Origin: Thiothrix nivea DSM 5205
GTDB taxonomy: Bacteria > Pseudomonadota > Gammaproteobacteria > Thiotrichales > Thiotrichaceae
NCBI RefSeq assembly: GCF_000260135.1
Contig: NZ_JH651384.1
Coordinates: 685,693 to 749,692 of the forward strand
DNA length: 64,000 bases
Direction of reading: 5' to 3'
The notes beneath the pieces are model-generated. The model was not told the DNA's origin. It did no database searches and saw only the letters and a program-made list of their open reading frames with translations. Positions 43,348 through 52,565 of this stretch are shown here, piece by piece. Both the position numbers and the translations under genes were made by a program. Every line of letters starts with the position of its first letter. Positions within the stretch are counted from its first letter, which is position 1.

Positions 43348-43539
43348 ATGGAAAAGAACGTTGGCGGCATGGACAGGAATATCCGTCTGGGTGCAGGCGC
43401 TGTCTTGATAGTGTTGAGCCTGTTGAAAATCATTAGCCCCATCTGGTTGTTCCTGATCATCGGCATTGTGCTGGTAGCAACGGGCTACATGAACTTCTGC
43501 CCAGCCTACAAACTGATTGGCATGAACACCAATAAATAA
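43348..43539 (+). CDS. DUF2892 membrane protein
   Basis: 63 residues from the ATG at 43348. MEKNVGGMDRNIRLGAGAVLI, then two helices around GIVLVATGYMNFCPAYKLIGMNT, is the DUF2892 (YgaP-like) pattern, including the FCP segment. Such proteins often accompany rhodanese and sulfur genes; the role is unknown. Confidence 0.85.
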   Translation: MEKNVGGMDRNIRLGAGAVLIVLSLLKIISPIWLFLIIGIVLVATGYMNFCPAYKLIGMNTNK

Positions 43540-43593
43540 CCCCCCATCCCCAGCCCTTCCCCCGCAAGGGGTGAGGGGAGCAAGAATGCAAAA

Positions 43594-43646
43594 GGAAGCA
43601 CCTCTTGTTCCTTCCCTGATAAGGGGAGGGTAGGAGGGGTTTCTTC
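43594..43646. repeat. Palindromic intergenic repeat, copy 1
   Basis: This segment around CCTGATAAGGGGAGG matches 62290-62342 in inverted orientation over about 50 bp with only a few differences. Its core CTTCCCTGATAAGGGGAGG forms a hairpin. It lies between DUF2892 and a hypothetical gene. Confidence 0.8.
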
Positions 43647-43661
43647 ACAAAAGGAAACCGC

Positions 43662-44348
43662 ATGATCATCCAGCCCAGTGAACATCCCGGCGCTCACGAA
43701 CGTCACCTGCTGCGCAAGACAGCCAACCCTTTGTTTACCGTAAATTCTGAACTGGACGACGATACCTTGCTGGACGCGCAACGGCTGGATCATGAAGCCC
43801 TGACAGCATTCCATAATGAGTTCCGCCAAGCCCTGGAAACGACCACCTCACTGAGTGGCAATGTCGAAAGCGATGTCATCCTGCAACTGAAAAGCCGTCT
43901 GGATCAAGCTTACGAAATGGCTGCCAGCGTCGGCGGTGAGCAAGAGAAACCCAAAGACGCCATCCGCAAGCTGATCCGCCATATCATGGTGGCCGTGCGG
44001 CGGGGTGCAGGCGCTGATGTGCAAGCCCAAATGGAACTGGATCAGGAAGAAGCCGCGCGCGAAGCGCATTTCGCCCTGCTGGAATCATCTTTGGCAGCCG
44101 ACCTGCTGAACCCTGACTCACCGGTGCAGCCGGATGAACTCGTCCCTACCCTGCTGTCTTCCAGTAAAGACGACCTGCAACTGGCCTTGCAAATTCTGGA
44201 TGAAGTGCAATTGATGGCCGTGTTAACCAATGGCGCGGAACTGCTGGAACGCCTGCAAGCCCGTGGTGTGGATGTGGGCAAGGCAGAAGAAAACCTCGCC
44301 TTCATCCAAGGCTACGCAGAATTTATCAAGGATATGGATCAGGGCTGA
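43662..44348 (+). CDS. Hypothetical helical protein
   Basis: 228 residues. It is acidic and almost entirely helical ([56 protein letters not shown]). There is no signal peptide or membrane helix. It converges with miaB, overlapping by 10 bp. I do not recognise the family. Confidence 0.65.
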   Translation: MIIQPSEHPGAHERHLLRKTANPLFTVNSELDDDTLLDAQRLDHEALTAFHNEFRQALETTTSLSGNVESDVILQLKSRLDQAYEMAASVGGEQEKPKDAIRKLIRHIMVAVRRGAGADVQAQMELDQEEAAREAHFALLESSLAADLLNPDSPVQPDELVPTLLSSSKDDLQLALQILDEVQLMAVLTNGAELLERLQARGVDVGKAEENLAFIQGYAEFIKDMDQG

Positions 44349-45709
44349 ACCGGTTCCATCTGCATCCGCCCGGCGTCACTTTCCACTGCCACGATGATGC
44401 CGCGCAGGGAATTGGGTAGTGCCTGCGTAATCCGCAAATCCACAAACCTGCCGATCAGGCGCGGGTGACCGTCGAAATTCACCACCCGGTTGTTTTCGGT
44501 GCGGCCTGCCATTTGCGCGGGGTCTTTCTTGGAAGGACGCTCCACCAACACACGCTGCACGCTCCCCACCATTACATGGCTAATGGCGTTGGCCTGTTCG
44601 AGGATACGGGCTTGCAGGTGTTGCAGGCGGGCTTTCTTGGTTTCCAGCGTCACTTCATCCGGCAGGCTGGCGGCAGGCGTGCCGGGGCGGGCGCTGTAGA
44701 CGAAGCTGAAGCTGTGGTCGAAGCTAATCTCGTCGATCAGTTTCATGGTGTCGGCAAAATCCTGCTCGGTTTCGCCGGGGAAGCCGACAATGAAATCGGA
44801 TGACAGGCTGATGTTGGGGCGAATCTTGCGTAACTTGCGGATTTTGGCCTTGTACTCGATCGCCATGTGATTGCGCTTCATGGCCGCCAGAATGCGGTCG
44901 GAACCGCTTTGCACCGGCAAGTGCAGGTGGTTGACCAGTTCCGGCACATCCGCATAGACCTGGATCAGGCTATCGCTGAATTCGTTCGGGTGCGAGGTGG
45001 TATAACGGATACGGTCAATGCCATCCACCGCCGCCACATAGGTGATCAGCGTGGCCAAATCGGCAATGGAGCCGTCATGCATCCTGCCCCGGTAGGCGTT
45101 GACGTTCTGCCCCAGCAGATTGACCTCGCGCACACCTTGCGCGGCCAACTGCACCACTTCGGCAATCACGTCGTCGAAGGGGCGGGAAATTTCCTCGCCA
45201 CGAGTGTAAGGCACCACGCAGAACGTGCAGTATTTACTACACCCTTCCATCACGGAAACAAATGCGGTCGGCCCTTCGGCGCGCGGCTCCGGCAGGTTGT
45301 CGAACTTTTCTATTTCCGGGAAAGAGATGTCCACTACCGGTGTATGTTCCGTCCGCACCTGGCGGATCATATCGGGCAGGCGATGCAGGGTTTGCGGGCC
45401 GAATACTACATCCACCACCGGGGCGCGTTCGCGCAGGGCTTCGCCTTCCTGACTGGCTACGCAACCACCAACGCCGATGACGATATTGGGCTTGCGTTGC
45501 TTGATTTCTTTCCATCGCCCCAGTTGGGAGAACACCTTTTCTTGCGCCTTTTCGCGGATTGAGCAGGTATTCAACAACAACACATCGGCTTCTTCGGGGT
45601 CGTTGGTCAATTCCATCCCCTGCGCGTGATGCAGCACATCCAGCATCTTGGCTGAATCGTACTCGTTCATCTGGCAGCCATGGGTTTCAATAAAGATTTT
45701 GCCTGTCAT
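44339..45709 (-). CDS. miaB: tRNA-2-methylthio-N6-dimethylallyladenosine synthase
   Basis: 456 residues. The N-terminal UPF0004 domain uses Cys of [25 protein letters not shown] and GVGGCVASQ for one cluster; the radical-SAM site is [17 protein letters not shown]; a TRAM domain closes the chain. It adds the 2-methylthio group to A37 of tRNAs reading UNN codons. Confidence 0.96.
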   Translation of the reverse strand: MTGKIFIETHGCQMNEYDSAKMLDVLHHAQGMELTNDPEEADVLLLNTCSIREKAQEKVFSQLGRWKEIKQRKPNIVIGVGGCVASQEGEALRERAPVVDVVFGPQTLHRLPDMIRQVRTEHTPVVDISFPEIEKFDNLPEPRAEGPTAFVSVMEGCSKYCTFCVVPYTRGEEISRPFDDVIAEVVQLAAQGVREVNLLGQNVNAYRGRMHDGSIADLATLITYVAAVDGIDRIRYTTSHPNEFSDSLIQVYADVPELVNHLHLPVQSGSDRILAAMKRNHMAIEYKAKIRKLRKIRPNISLSSDFIVGFPGETEQDFADTMKLIDEISFDHSFSFVYSARPGTPAASLPDEVTLETKKARLQHLQARILEQANAISHVMVGSVQRVLVERPSKKDPAQMAGRTENNRVVNFDGHPRLIGRFVDLRITQALPNSLRGIIVAVESDAGRMQMEPVQP

Positions 45710-45908
45710 CGTATCCGCCGTTCTGTCGCGCTTGCGTCATCAAACCGGGTATTATCCGCGCTCTCCCGGGTGCAGACAACCGGCAAATATTGGGGATATT
45801 GGCGCTAGCCTGTGCATTTACATGCCGACTTTTTGGGAAAACAGACTAAAATCCAGTGTGTACTGTTCACTACACGTGATAAAAGAGACTGGAAACAGGA
45901 GATTTACC

Positions 45909-46646
45909 ATGAGAAAAGCTTCCGGCGTCATGGCCACCGCCATGGCGGTCGTTTTGTTGGCGTCTGCCGCTACCCTGAGCAATATACAAGCCGCAGAACC
46001 TGAAGTGTTTGTCGTGACTGGCGTCAAAGCGGGCGATTTCCTCAACATGCGATCCGGCCCCGGTGTCAGCAACGCCATTGTTGGCAGGATTCCCGCCAAC
46101 GGACAAGGCGTGGTGGCAACGGGTGAAGAAAAGAAAGTCGGCAGCACTAACTGGGCGAAAGTTTACTGGGTAAGCGTGGGCGGTTGGGTCAGCAAGGCGT
46201 ATTTGTTGCCAGAAGGCCAGGCGCGCAAGACACCACCAGCAGCAGCCGCGCCAGAGAGCACGGTTCCCCCCACCCCCGAACCTCCCGACTCAACGATTGT
46301 GGTTCCTCCCCCCAAAACCCCACCGGCCACAAAGAACCAGCCTGAACTGGTGCTTAGCTGTGTGGGAACCGAGCCATTTTGGCGGATCGATATTACCAAT
46401 AGCCGCATGAGCGTCAACATGAATGATGGCCCGAGGTACAACGTACCAGTCACTTTCCGGCAGACCTCGGAAAACAACACCAGTATCGCGGTCATCGCCG
46501 GGGAAGATGCCGCCAACAAAACCCAGGCATACATGCAAAAAGTTGAAAGTTGTAGCGACAGCATGTCGAACCTCAGCTACCCGTATGCGATTACGGCGCT
46601 ATTGAACAACCGTCAAGTGATTTCGGGGTGTTGCAAGGTGCAGTAA
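45909..46646 (+). CDS. Exported SH3-domain protein with COG3650-like C-terminus
   Basis: 245 residues from the ATG at 45909; the longer frame runs back into miaB. After a signal peptide comes an SH3b domain (FVVTGVKAGDFLNMRSGPGVSNAIVGRIPANGQGV, WAKVYWVSVGGWVSKAYL, in segments), a proline-rich linker (about 105-140), and a domain opening LSCVGTEPFWRIDI as in COG3650-type proteins. Probably periplasmic; function unknown. Confidence 0.75.
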   Translation: MRKASGVMATAMAVVLLASAATLSNIQAAEPEVFVVTGVKAGDFLNMRSGPGVSNAIVGRIPANGQGVVATGEEKKVGSTNWAKVYWVSVGGWVSKAYLLPEGQARKTPPAAAAPESTVPPTPEPPDSTIVVPPPKTPPATKNQPELVLSCVGTEPFWRIDITNSRMSVNMNDGPRYNVPVTFRQTSENNTSIAVIAGEDAANKTQAYMQKVESCSDSMSNLSYPYAITALLNNRQVISGCCKVQ

Positions 46647-46679
46647 GATTCCGGTTTTTACTGCTATACCGGAAACCAT

Positions 46680-47615
46680 ATGCCGCGAGAACCTGACACC
46701 TCCCTGCTGGAAAAACCGCTGTTACGCTACTGGCTGGCGACCCGTCCCTGTTTCCTGCTAGCCAGTGTCGTACCGGTTTTACTGGGCACGGCAGCAGCAG
46801 CCTACCGGGGAAACCCGGTCAACATCTTGCCATTTCTGGCCAGTATTCTGGCGATTGCCTTGGTACACGCGGGCATCAATGTGCTGAACGATTATTACGA
46901 CCACGAAAACGGCACTGACCCGCGCAATGTGCAGCGTATTTTTCCCTTTACCGGCGGCAGCCGCTTTATCCAGAATGGCGTGCTGACAACGGGCGAAACC
47001 TTTGTGTATGGCTCCATGCTACTGGTCGCCGCCATTCTGCTGGGGCTGGGGCTGGCATGGGTCAGCGGAACCGGTTTGCTGGGGATCGGCATGGCGGGCG
47101 TATTGCTTGGTTGGGGCTATTCCGCCCCGCCGTTGCAGCTCAATAGCCGTGGTTTCGGGGAACTGGCCGTTGCACTGGGGTTTGGCGTGCTGACGCCGTT
47201 GGGCGCGTGGTTTGTGCAAACCGGCGAAATGGCTATTTTCCCAATCTTGACCGGTCTGCCAATTGCCCTGCTGGTAATGAATATCCTGGTCATCAACCAA
47301 TTTCCTGACCGTGAAGCTGACGCCGCCAGTGGCAAACACCATTTGGTTGTACGCCTTGGGGTAGACAAGGCTCCCTGGCTTTACCTTGCAGCAGTTTTAG
47401 CAGCCGCGCTTATCCTGCTGGCTTTGGTAATCGTGGGTAGCTTGCCGGTTGGGACATTGCTTGGGTTGTTGCCGCTGGGTATCGCCTTCAAAGCCGGCCT
47501 GTTCCTGAAACAACACGCCCATCAGCCGCACAGGCTGGAACCCGCCATCAAGATGACCATCGGCAGTGCCATACTCTATGGCGTCATCATCAGCCTAGTG
47601 TTGTGGCTGGCATAG
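46680..47615 (+). CDS. UbiA-family prenyltransferase, MenA-like
   Basis: 311 residues, eight or nine membrane helices. The two Asp-rich sites are NVLNDYYDHENGTD and INQFPDREADAASGKHHLV; GGSRFIQNGVLT between them is typical of 1,4-dihydroxy-2-naphthoate prenyltransferases. It attaches a polyprenyl chain to an aromatic quinone precursor. No other men gene is in the window, so the exact acceptor is not certain. Confidence 0.82.
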   Translation: MPREPDTSLLEKPLLRYWLATRPCFLLASVVPVLLGTAAAAYRGNPVNILPFLASILAIALVHAGINVLNDYYDHENGTDPRNVQRIFPFTGGSRFIQNGVLTTGETFVYGSMLLVAAILLGLGLAWVSGTGLLGIGMAGVLLGWGYSAPPLQLNSRGFGELAVALGFGVLTPLGAWFVQTGEMAIFPILTGLPIALLVMNILVINQFPDREADAASGKHHLVVRLGVDKAPWLYLAAVLAAALILLALVIVGSLPVGTLLGLLPLGIAFKAGLFLKQHAHQPHRLEPAIKMTIGSAILYGVIISLVLWLA

Positions 47616-47645
47616 ATCCGTGCGGTTAACCCGCCGCCATCAGCC

Positions 47646-48194
47646 TCAGGGCTTTTTGGCGTGCGCTGGGCGAAATGCTTTGCATTGTTCCGGGTCAGAT
47701 TCCAGCCAGGCGGCTTCGACCAAATCCAGGCAGTAAGGGATGGCGGGAAAAACTGCATTCAGGCAATCGTCAATCGCAGAGGGTTTCCCCGGCAGGTTGA
47801 CGATCAGGCTGCGACCACGGATGCCAGCGGTCTGGCGTGACAGGATAGCGGTCGGCACGAATTTCAGCGAAGCGGTGCGCATGAGTTCACCAAACCCTGG
47901 CATCATCTTGCTGCATACCGCTTCAGTAGCTTCCGGCGTCACATCGCGTAAAGCAGGGCCAGTACCACCGGTAGTGACAATCAGGCCACACCCTTCCACA
48001 TCCGCCAATTCACACAGGGCGGCTTCGATCAGGGCTTGCTCGTCAGGGATAACCTTCGCTACCGCTTCCCACGGGCTGGTTAGCACGCGGCTGAACCATG
48101 CCTGGATGGCAGGGCCGCCCTTGTCTTCGTATTCGCCCCGGCTGGCGCGGTCGGAAACGGTTAAAATGCCAATGCGGGCAACTGCCTGTGCCAT
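47646..48194 (-). CDS. mog: Molybdopterin adenylyltransferase
   Basis: 182 residues. GILTVSDRASRGEYEDKGGPAI and LIVTTGGTGPALRDVTPEAT, then LSRQTAGIRGRSLIVNLPGKPSAI, are the MogA motifs. It adenylates molybdopterin before molybdenum insertion. Single-gene unit. Confidence 0.93.
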   Translation of the reverse strand: MAQAVARIGILTVSDRASRGEYEDKGGPAIQAWFSRVLTSPWEAVAKVIPDEQALIEAALCELADVEGCGLIVTTGGTGPALRDVTPEATEAVCSKMMPGFGELMRTASLKFVPTAILSRQTAGIRGRSLIVNLPGKPSAIDDCLNAVFPAIPYCLDLVEAAWLESDPEQCKAFRPAHAKKP

Positions 48195-48318
48195 ATCGTC
48201 CTTCCTGTCTGATTAACGCTATTCAATCTACAAAACAACCGGGATGTTACACCCGGCCTCCCCCCAAAGCGAACAAAGGGCTGCCCTGACAGACAATTCC
48301 CCCATTTCACTACTCTTC

Positions 48319-48337
48319 ATATCGGAGTTATCGATAT
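48319..48337. promoter_or_regulatory. ATATCG-N7-CGATAT operator-like repeat before the DsrC-like gene
   Basis: An inverted repeat 100 bp upstream of the DsrC-like start. It shares the TATCG/CGATA half-sites with the palindrome at 50273-50291 upstream of the HPP-lysR operon, so both could bind the LysR-type protein encoded between them. Confidence 0.4.
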
Positions 48338-48418
48338 AAACCAGCAGAAAAATTCGTTATGTAAGGATTTAAGCAGCTTGCTAACCTTGCCACTACCCAT
48401 ACGGCAAGGAGAAATACC

Positions 48419-48751
48419 ATGCAAGCACAAGCAGCTTACCAACGTGACACCGAAGGCTATCTCGTCCATCCTGAAGACTGGGATGCCGACATTGCGGCCG
48501 AACTGGCCGCCGAGGAAAACATTGAGCTGGGCGATGAGCACTGGTCAATTCTGGAGTTTGTGCGCGACTACTGGGAAGAGCACAAGATAATCCCCGACAT
48601 TCGCCATGTCGCCAGCCACACAGCACAGGAACAAGGCATCGACAAGAAAACCGCCAAGCAACAACTGTTCCGCTTGTTCCCCTACGGCTATGTGAAACAG
48701 ACCTGCAAGATTGCCGGGATGCAGCGCCCACGCGCCTGGAGCACCGGCTAA
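48419..48751 (+). CDS. DsrC/TusE-family protein lacking the penultimate cysteine
   Basis: 110 residues from the ATG behind AAGGAGAAA. DTEGYLVHPEDWDADIAAELA, HWSILEFVRDYWEEHKIIP and LFRLFPYGYVKQTCKIAGMQRPRAWSTG identify the family. The conserved inner Cys (KQTCKIAG) is present, but the C-terminal Cys, normally 11 positions later, is replaced by Trp. DsrC and TusE carry sulfur using the C-terminal Cys, so this paralogue cannot form the usual trisulfide and may be regulatory. Its end overlaps the convergent lysR gene by 4 bp. Confidence 0.87.
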   Translation: MQAQAAYQRDTEGYLVHPEDWDADIAAELAAEENIELGDEHWSILEFVRDYWEEHKIIPDIRHVASHTAQEQGIDKKTAKQQLFRLFPYGYVKQTCKIAGMQRPRAWSTG

Positions 48752-49602
48752 GGAGCGGTCATTTCCGCCACAACCTCCCGCAGGATGTCCACTGCCTGTT
48801 GATACGCGCCACTCTCGGCATTGCTGGAGTAGATGACGTAAGCAGGCAGGCGGAACTGCGGGCTGTCGGGAACCCTGCCCAGCCTGCCGGTGGCGGTGAC
48901 TTCATCCGCCATACGTTTGGGCAGGAAACAGGAACCACCATTTTCCAGCACCAGTTGGATCGCCAGCCAGCCGATATTCGCCAGCAGCGCCGGGCGCTCC
49001 AGTTCCGGGAAACTGTTGCTGTGTTCCGCATAGAAACCTGGCCCCCAGTCCACGTACACATAGTTCTCGTCCGGCCAGGGCTTGTGCGGGTCGGATGACA
49101 CCAGCACCAGGTTTTCGTCGAACAGGTGTTCCACCTGCAAACCGTGGCTATGCTGTGGGGTATACATCAAGCCAATGTCCAGTGTGCCTTCGATCAGGCG
49201 GCGCATCAGGTCTTCCTCGAAACCGATTTCACTGCGGATGGAAACATCCGGCATCTGCGCGCGCATCCTGCCGACCCAACGCGGCAACAAGGCTGCATCC
49301 CACAGCGCAATCCTTGCCCCCACCGTCAAGGTGGCGCGGTAACGCCCCGGCAAACCCACATCATGCCGCGCCTGTTCCATCGTCAGCAGCAAGGTCTTGG
49401 CATGGCGCAGGAAACGCTTGCCCGCAGGCGTCAGGGTCGCGCCAGAGCGGTTACGTACAAACAGCTTGGTGCGCAGGTAGGCTTCCAGATTCTGGATGCG
49501 CGCGCTGACGGTCGATTGGGTGACATAGAGGCGGGAAGCCGCTTCCAGGAAGCTGCCATTGGCGGCGACGGCCAGAAAAGTACGAACCTGATCAATATCC
49601 AT
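48748..49602 (-). CDS. LysR-type transcriptional regulator
   Basis: 284 residues. The N-terminal HTH (MDIDQVRTFLAVAANGSFLEAASRLYVTQSTVSARIQNLE, across residues 1-40) and a two-lobed effector domain (from about 90) are standard. It follows the HPP gene by 15 bp on the same strand, so the two form an operon. It faces the DsrC-like gene. A sulfur- or nitrogen-related effector would be a guess. Confidence 0.92.
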   Translation of the reverse strand: MDIDQVRTFLAVAANGSFLEAASRLYVTQSTVSARIQNLEAYLRTKLFVRNRSGATLTPAGKRFLRHAKTLLLTMEQARHDVGLPGRYRATLTVGARIALWDAALLPRWVGRMRAQMPDVSIRSEIGFEEDLMRRLIEGTLDIGLMYTPQHSHGLQVEHLFDENLVLVSSDPHKPWPDENYVYVDWGPGFYAEHSNSFPELERPALLANIGWLAIQLVLENGGSCFLPKRMADEVTATGRLGRVPDSPQFRLPAYVIYSSNAESGAYQQAVDILREVVAEMTAP

Positions 49603-49617
49603 AGGCCGGATTATACG

Positions 49618-50157
49618 TCAGGCCGGGCGTTTGAATGCAGCAGGATAACGCCGCCAGTGAAATGGGTAGTTAAACAGGACAGCAATCAGCAAGATGGTCA
49701 CAGCATTCAACATGACCGGCGTCAGCAAATACTGGTAGCCTAACTGGTGCACCGCTTCCCCGCCGATGACCGCGCTCAGGGCGGTTGCACCACCGGGTGG
49801 GTGGATGCAGTTCAGGTAATGCATAGCACCAATCGCCAGCGCCACTGCCAACCCGGCAGCCAATATCGGGTCATGGATGAGGTTGGCGCAAGTGATGCCA
49901 ATAAGCGCCGAAATACCGTGCCCACCCAGCACCGGCCACGGTTGCGACAACGGCCCATGCGGAACCGCGAACAACAACACCGCCGACGCCCCCATAGAGG
50001 CAACCAGGGTGGATGCGCCTTCCACGCCCAGACCGGCATGACTGATCAACAAAATACCGATCAGGCTAACCAGCCCACCGAGCGCTGAAATCCACTTTTC
50101 CAGATGGTCATTACGCTCCAGCGCCAGCAACGACAAGAATTCCCGTTTTATCGACAT
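49618..50157 (-). CDS. HPP-family membrane protein
   Basis: 179 residues, about five membrane helices. The family motif appears as NCIHPPGGATAL, with VEGASTLVASMGASAVLLFAVPHGPLSQPW before it. HPP proteins are putative transporters; some cyanobacterial and plant members move nitrite. First gene of an operon with lysR. Confidence 0.88.
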   Translation of the reverse strand: MSIKREFLSLLALERNDHLEKWISALGGLVSLIGILLISHAGLGVEGASTLVASMGASAVLLFAVPHGPLSQPWPVLGGHGISALIGITCANLIHDPILAAGLAVALAIGAMHYLNCIHPPGGATALSAVIGGEAVHQLGYQYLLTPVMLNAVTILLIAVLFNYPFHWRRYPAAFKRPA

Positions 50158-50249
50158 TTAACAAAACGCCTCAATACTTTGACCTTTTTCAATGCATAAG
50201 CCTTATTGCAGTGCATGTGGTGCATTCTATTGGTGCGGAAATTCTCCGT

Positions 50250-50291
50250 ATAACGATTTTTATCGCTAGTTGCTATCGAAGTTTTCGATAG
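50250..50291. promoter_or_regulatory. TATCGA palindromes upstream of the HPP-lysR operon
   Basis: CTATCGAA (50273-50280) and TTCGATAG (50284-50291) form an 8-bp inverted repeat with a 3-nt spacer; CGAT-TTTT-ATCG lies about 10 bp to the left. There is no T run, so an operator is more likely than a terminator. The HPP start is about 115 bp downstream on the minus strand. Confidence 0.45.
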
Positions 50292-50305
50292 CTGATGGGT
50301 ATTAC

Positions 50306-51634
50306 CTAGGCTGAAGCCGTGACAACCCTCACGCCTACCCTTGCCGCCAATTCCACAAAACCGGGGAAAGAGGTGTTGACGTTGGCGCAGTCGTTGATGG
50401 TGATTGGCGCTTTGGCGCACAAAGCCGCCATGGCAAACGACATGGCAATACGGTGGTCGCCGTGGCTGTCAACCGTGCCACCAGTAAAGTTGCCGGGGTT
50501 GATAATGATGCCATCCGGGGTGGGTTGCGCATCCACGCCGCAGGCCAGCAGGCCATCCGCCATCACCTGGATACGGTCGCTTTCCTTGACGCGCAATTCC
50601 TCCGCACCCGTCAGGACGGTCTGACCCTCGGCAAATGCAGCAGCAACAAACAGCGCCGGGAATTCGTCAATCGCCAACGGAACCAGTGCCTCCGGAATCT
50701 GGATGCCCTTCAGCTGGGTGGAACGCACACGGATGTCGGCGACCGGTTCCCCCCCTACTTCGCGCTCATTGAGGATGTCGAGGTTTGCGCCCATCAGCTT
50801 GAGGATGTCGATGATACCGGTGCGGGTAGGGTTGATACCGACATGTTCCAGCAATAAATCGGAACCTTGCGCAATGCTTGCACCAACCATGAAGAAGGCG
50901 GCAGAAGAAATATCGGCAGGCACGTCAATGTCGGTCGCAATCAATTTGCCGCCACCTTGCAAACTGATGTGGTTGCCATCGGTTTTTACCGCATAGCCGA
51001 AACCACGCAGCATACGCTCGGTATGGTCGCGGGTTGGCGCTGGCTCGGTGACGGAAGTTGTACCCTCTGCGTACAAACCGGCCAATAGCACGGAGGATTT
51101 CACCTGCGCGCTAGCCACCGGCATGTCGTAGTGGATGCCTTGCAGCTTGCGACCACCGTGCACCAACAGCGGCGGCGTGCCAGTTTCAGTCGCGTCGATT
51201 GCCGCGCCCATGCTGGCCAGCGGCACAGTCACACGCTTCATCGGGCGTTTGGAAAGCGAAGCATCACCCGTCATGCGCACATCAAACGCCTGCCCGCTCA
51301 TCAGACCGGACATCAGGCGCATGGAGGTGCCGGAATTGCCCATATCCAGATCACCCACAGGCGTTTTCAAGCCGTGCAAACCCACGCCCTGGATAGTGAC
51401 TTTGCCGTCATCCGTCGGGCCGTCGATGTCCACGCCCATGCTGCGGAAGGCTTTCAGGGTGCACAGGCAGTCTTCGCCTTGCAGGAAACCACTGACGTGG
51501 GTAGTGCCTTCTGCCAGTGAACCCAACATGATGGAACGGTGCGAAATGGATTTGTCGCCGGGAACGCGCACGTTACCGTGCAAACTGCCGCCGGGCTGGA
51601 CGATAAACTGTAGGTTGGTGCTGGAATGGCTCAC
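50306..51634 (-). CDS. aroA: 5-enolpyruvylshikimate-3-phosphate synthase
   Basis: 442 residues with both halves of the fold. Motifs: VPGDKSISHRSIMLG, MGNSGTSMRLMSGL, and near the C-terminus VKESDRI, DSHGDHRIAMSFAMAAL. It joins PEP to shikimate-3-phosphate. It follows the CHAP lipoprotein and hisC-tyrA genes on the same strand, a chorismate-related cluster. Confidence 0.96.
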   Translation of the reverse strand: MSHSSTNLQFIVQPGGSLHGNVRVPGDKSISHRSIMLGSLAEGTTHVSGFLQGEDCLCTLKAFRSMGVDIDGPTDDGKVTIQGVGLHGLKTPVGDLDMGNSGTSMRLMSGLMSGQAFDVRMTGDASLSKRPMKRVTVPLASMGAAIDATETGTPPLLVHGGRKLQGIHYDMPVASAQVKSSVLLAGLYAEGTTSVTEPAPTRDHTERMLRGFGYAVKTDGNHISLQGGGKLIATDIDVPADISSAAFFMVGASIAQGSDLLLEHVGINPTRTGIIDILKLMGANLDILNEREVGGEPVADIRVRSTQLKGIQIPEALVPLAIDEFPALFVAAAFAEGQTVLTGAEELRVKESDRIQVMADGLLACGVDAQPTPDGIIINPGNFTGGTVDSHGDHRIAMSFAMAALCAKAPITINDCANVNTSFPGFVELAARVGVRVVTASA

Positions 51635-51718
51635 GCAGGATTCCTTGAGTATGCTTTAAAATTCAGGCTGGCATTCAACCATACCTGACAGGGTTTGCCA
51701 ATGTTGCCGCAGCACGCC

Positions 51719-52555
51719 CTATTTCGCCGCCGCCGGATAAATCCAGCCGGAAATCAAACCACCCGCCGGATTACTGGTTTTATCACTAGCCACATCTTCG
51801 AGATGGTAACGCCCGCCAACGTCAAACAACCGCAATTGCCGCGCATACTGGTTTGGCTTTGCCCATGGTAGATTGTTGTAATTCTGCTCAGCCACATCCA
51901 CCCAGCCGTGTTGCAGATCGACCCCCACTACTACTGCCACATGCCCATGACGCCATTTGGGGTCAGCTGGATTCGGGTAATAGATCAGCAAGTCACCGCG
52001 TTTGGGCGGGCGGTTTGCTGTCCCATTGACCGAACGTGCCAGCGGAAATGGGGTATTGGTCTGGATATTCTCGCCTTCGGTCAGGTAAAGGATTTCATGT
52101 GCGCTGTCGACATCACCAAACGTAATGCCGAGGTTGGTCATCCACCAGCGGCGCGCATATTCCACGCATTGATAAGTCAAACCCACGTAATGCAATTGTT
52201 TGTCAGCCGGTGGTTTCTCATGCAGGGAAATCGCTTTATTGCGTAAGTCCATGAAAGAAAACTCAGGGCGCACACAGGTAGACTGGCAGTTAGAATACCC
52301 CGGAACATGATCAGCCACGCCCAACAGCTTGCCCGCCGGGGTAACACAACCCGTATCACAGGATTGCTTGGCTTGCCCGTAAGCCTGCTTAAGAAGCGTG
52401 ACCGGCATCGGGGCAGGTTTTGCCAACAACCCATAGCCATCCGTATTAGGTAGGGGGGCAGCCAAACCGGATGGATGGGTACTTGCACAGCCACCGGCCA
52501 GCAACAAGCTACTGAGTAGCAGCGCTTTAAACAATGACGATAGCTTATTGACCAT
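51719..52555 (-). CDS. CHAP-domain lipoprotein
   Basis: 278 residues from the ATG at 52555; the longer frame overlaps tyrA. A lipobox-type signal (LLLSSLLLAGGCAS) predicts a lipid anchor. The CHAP (NlpC/P60-like) core has catalytic Cys in YQCVEYARRWW and His in WRHGHVAVVVGV, followed by WVDVAEQNYNN. It probably cleaves peptidoglycan or a peptide amide such as glutathionylspermidine. Sits between tyrA and aroA. Confidence 0.82.
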   Translation of the reverse strand: MVNKLSSLFKALLLSSLLLAGGCASTHPSGLAAPLPNTDGYGLLAKPAPMPVTLLKQAYGQAKQSCDTGCVTPAGKLLGVADHVPGYSNCQSTCVRPEFSFMDLRNKAISLHEKPPADKQLHYVGLTYQCVEYARRWWMTNLGITFGDVDSAHEILYLTEGENIQTNTPFPLARSVNGTANRPPKRGDLLIYYPNPADPKWRHGHVAVVVGVDLQHGWVDVAEQNYNNLPWAKPNQYARQLRLFDVGGRYHLEDVASDKTSNPAGGLISGWIYPAAAK

Positions 52556-52565
52556 GAAGCATTTC

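Noticed and set aside
50273-50291. Terminator after aroA
   Set aside because: The perfect inverted repeat has no T run in either direction and resembles an operator.
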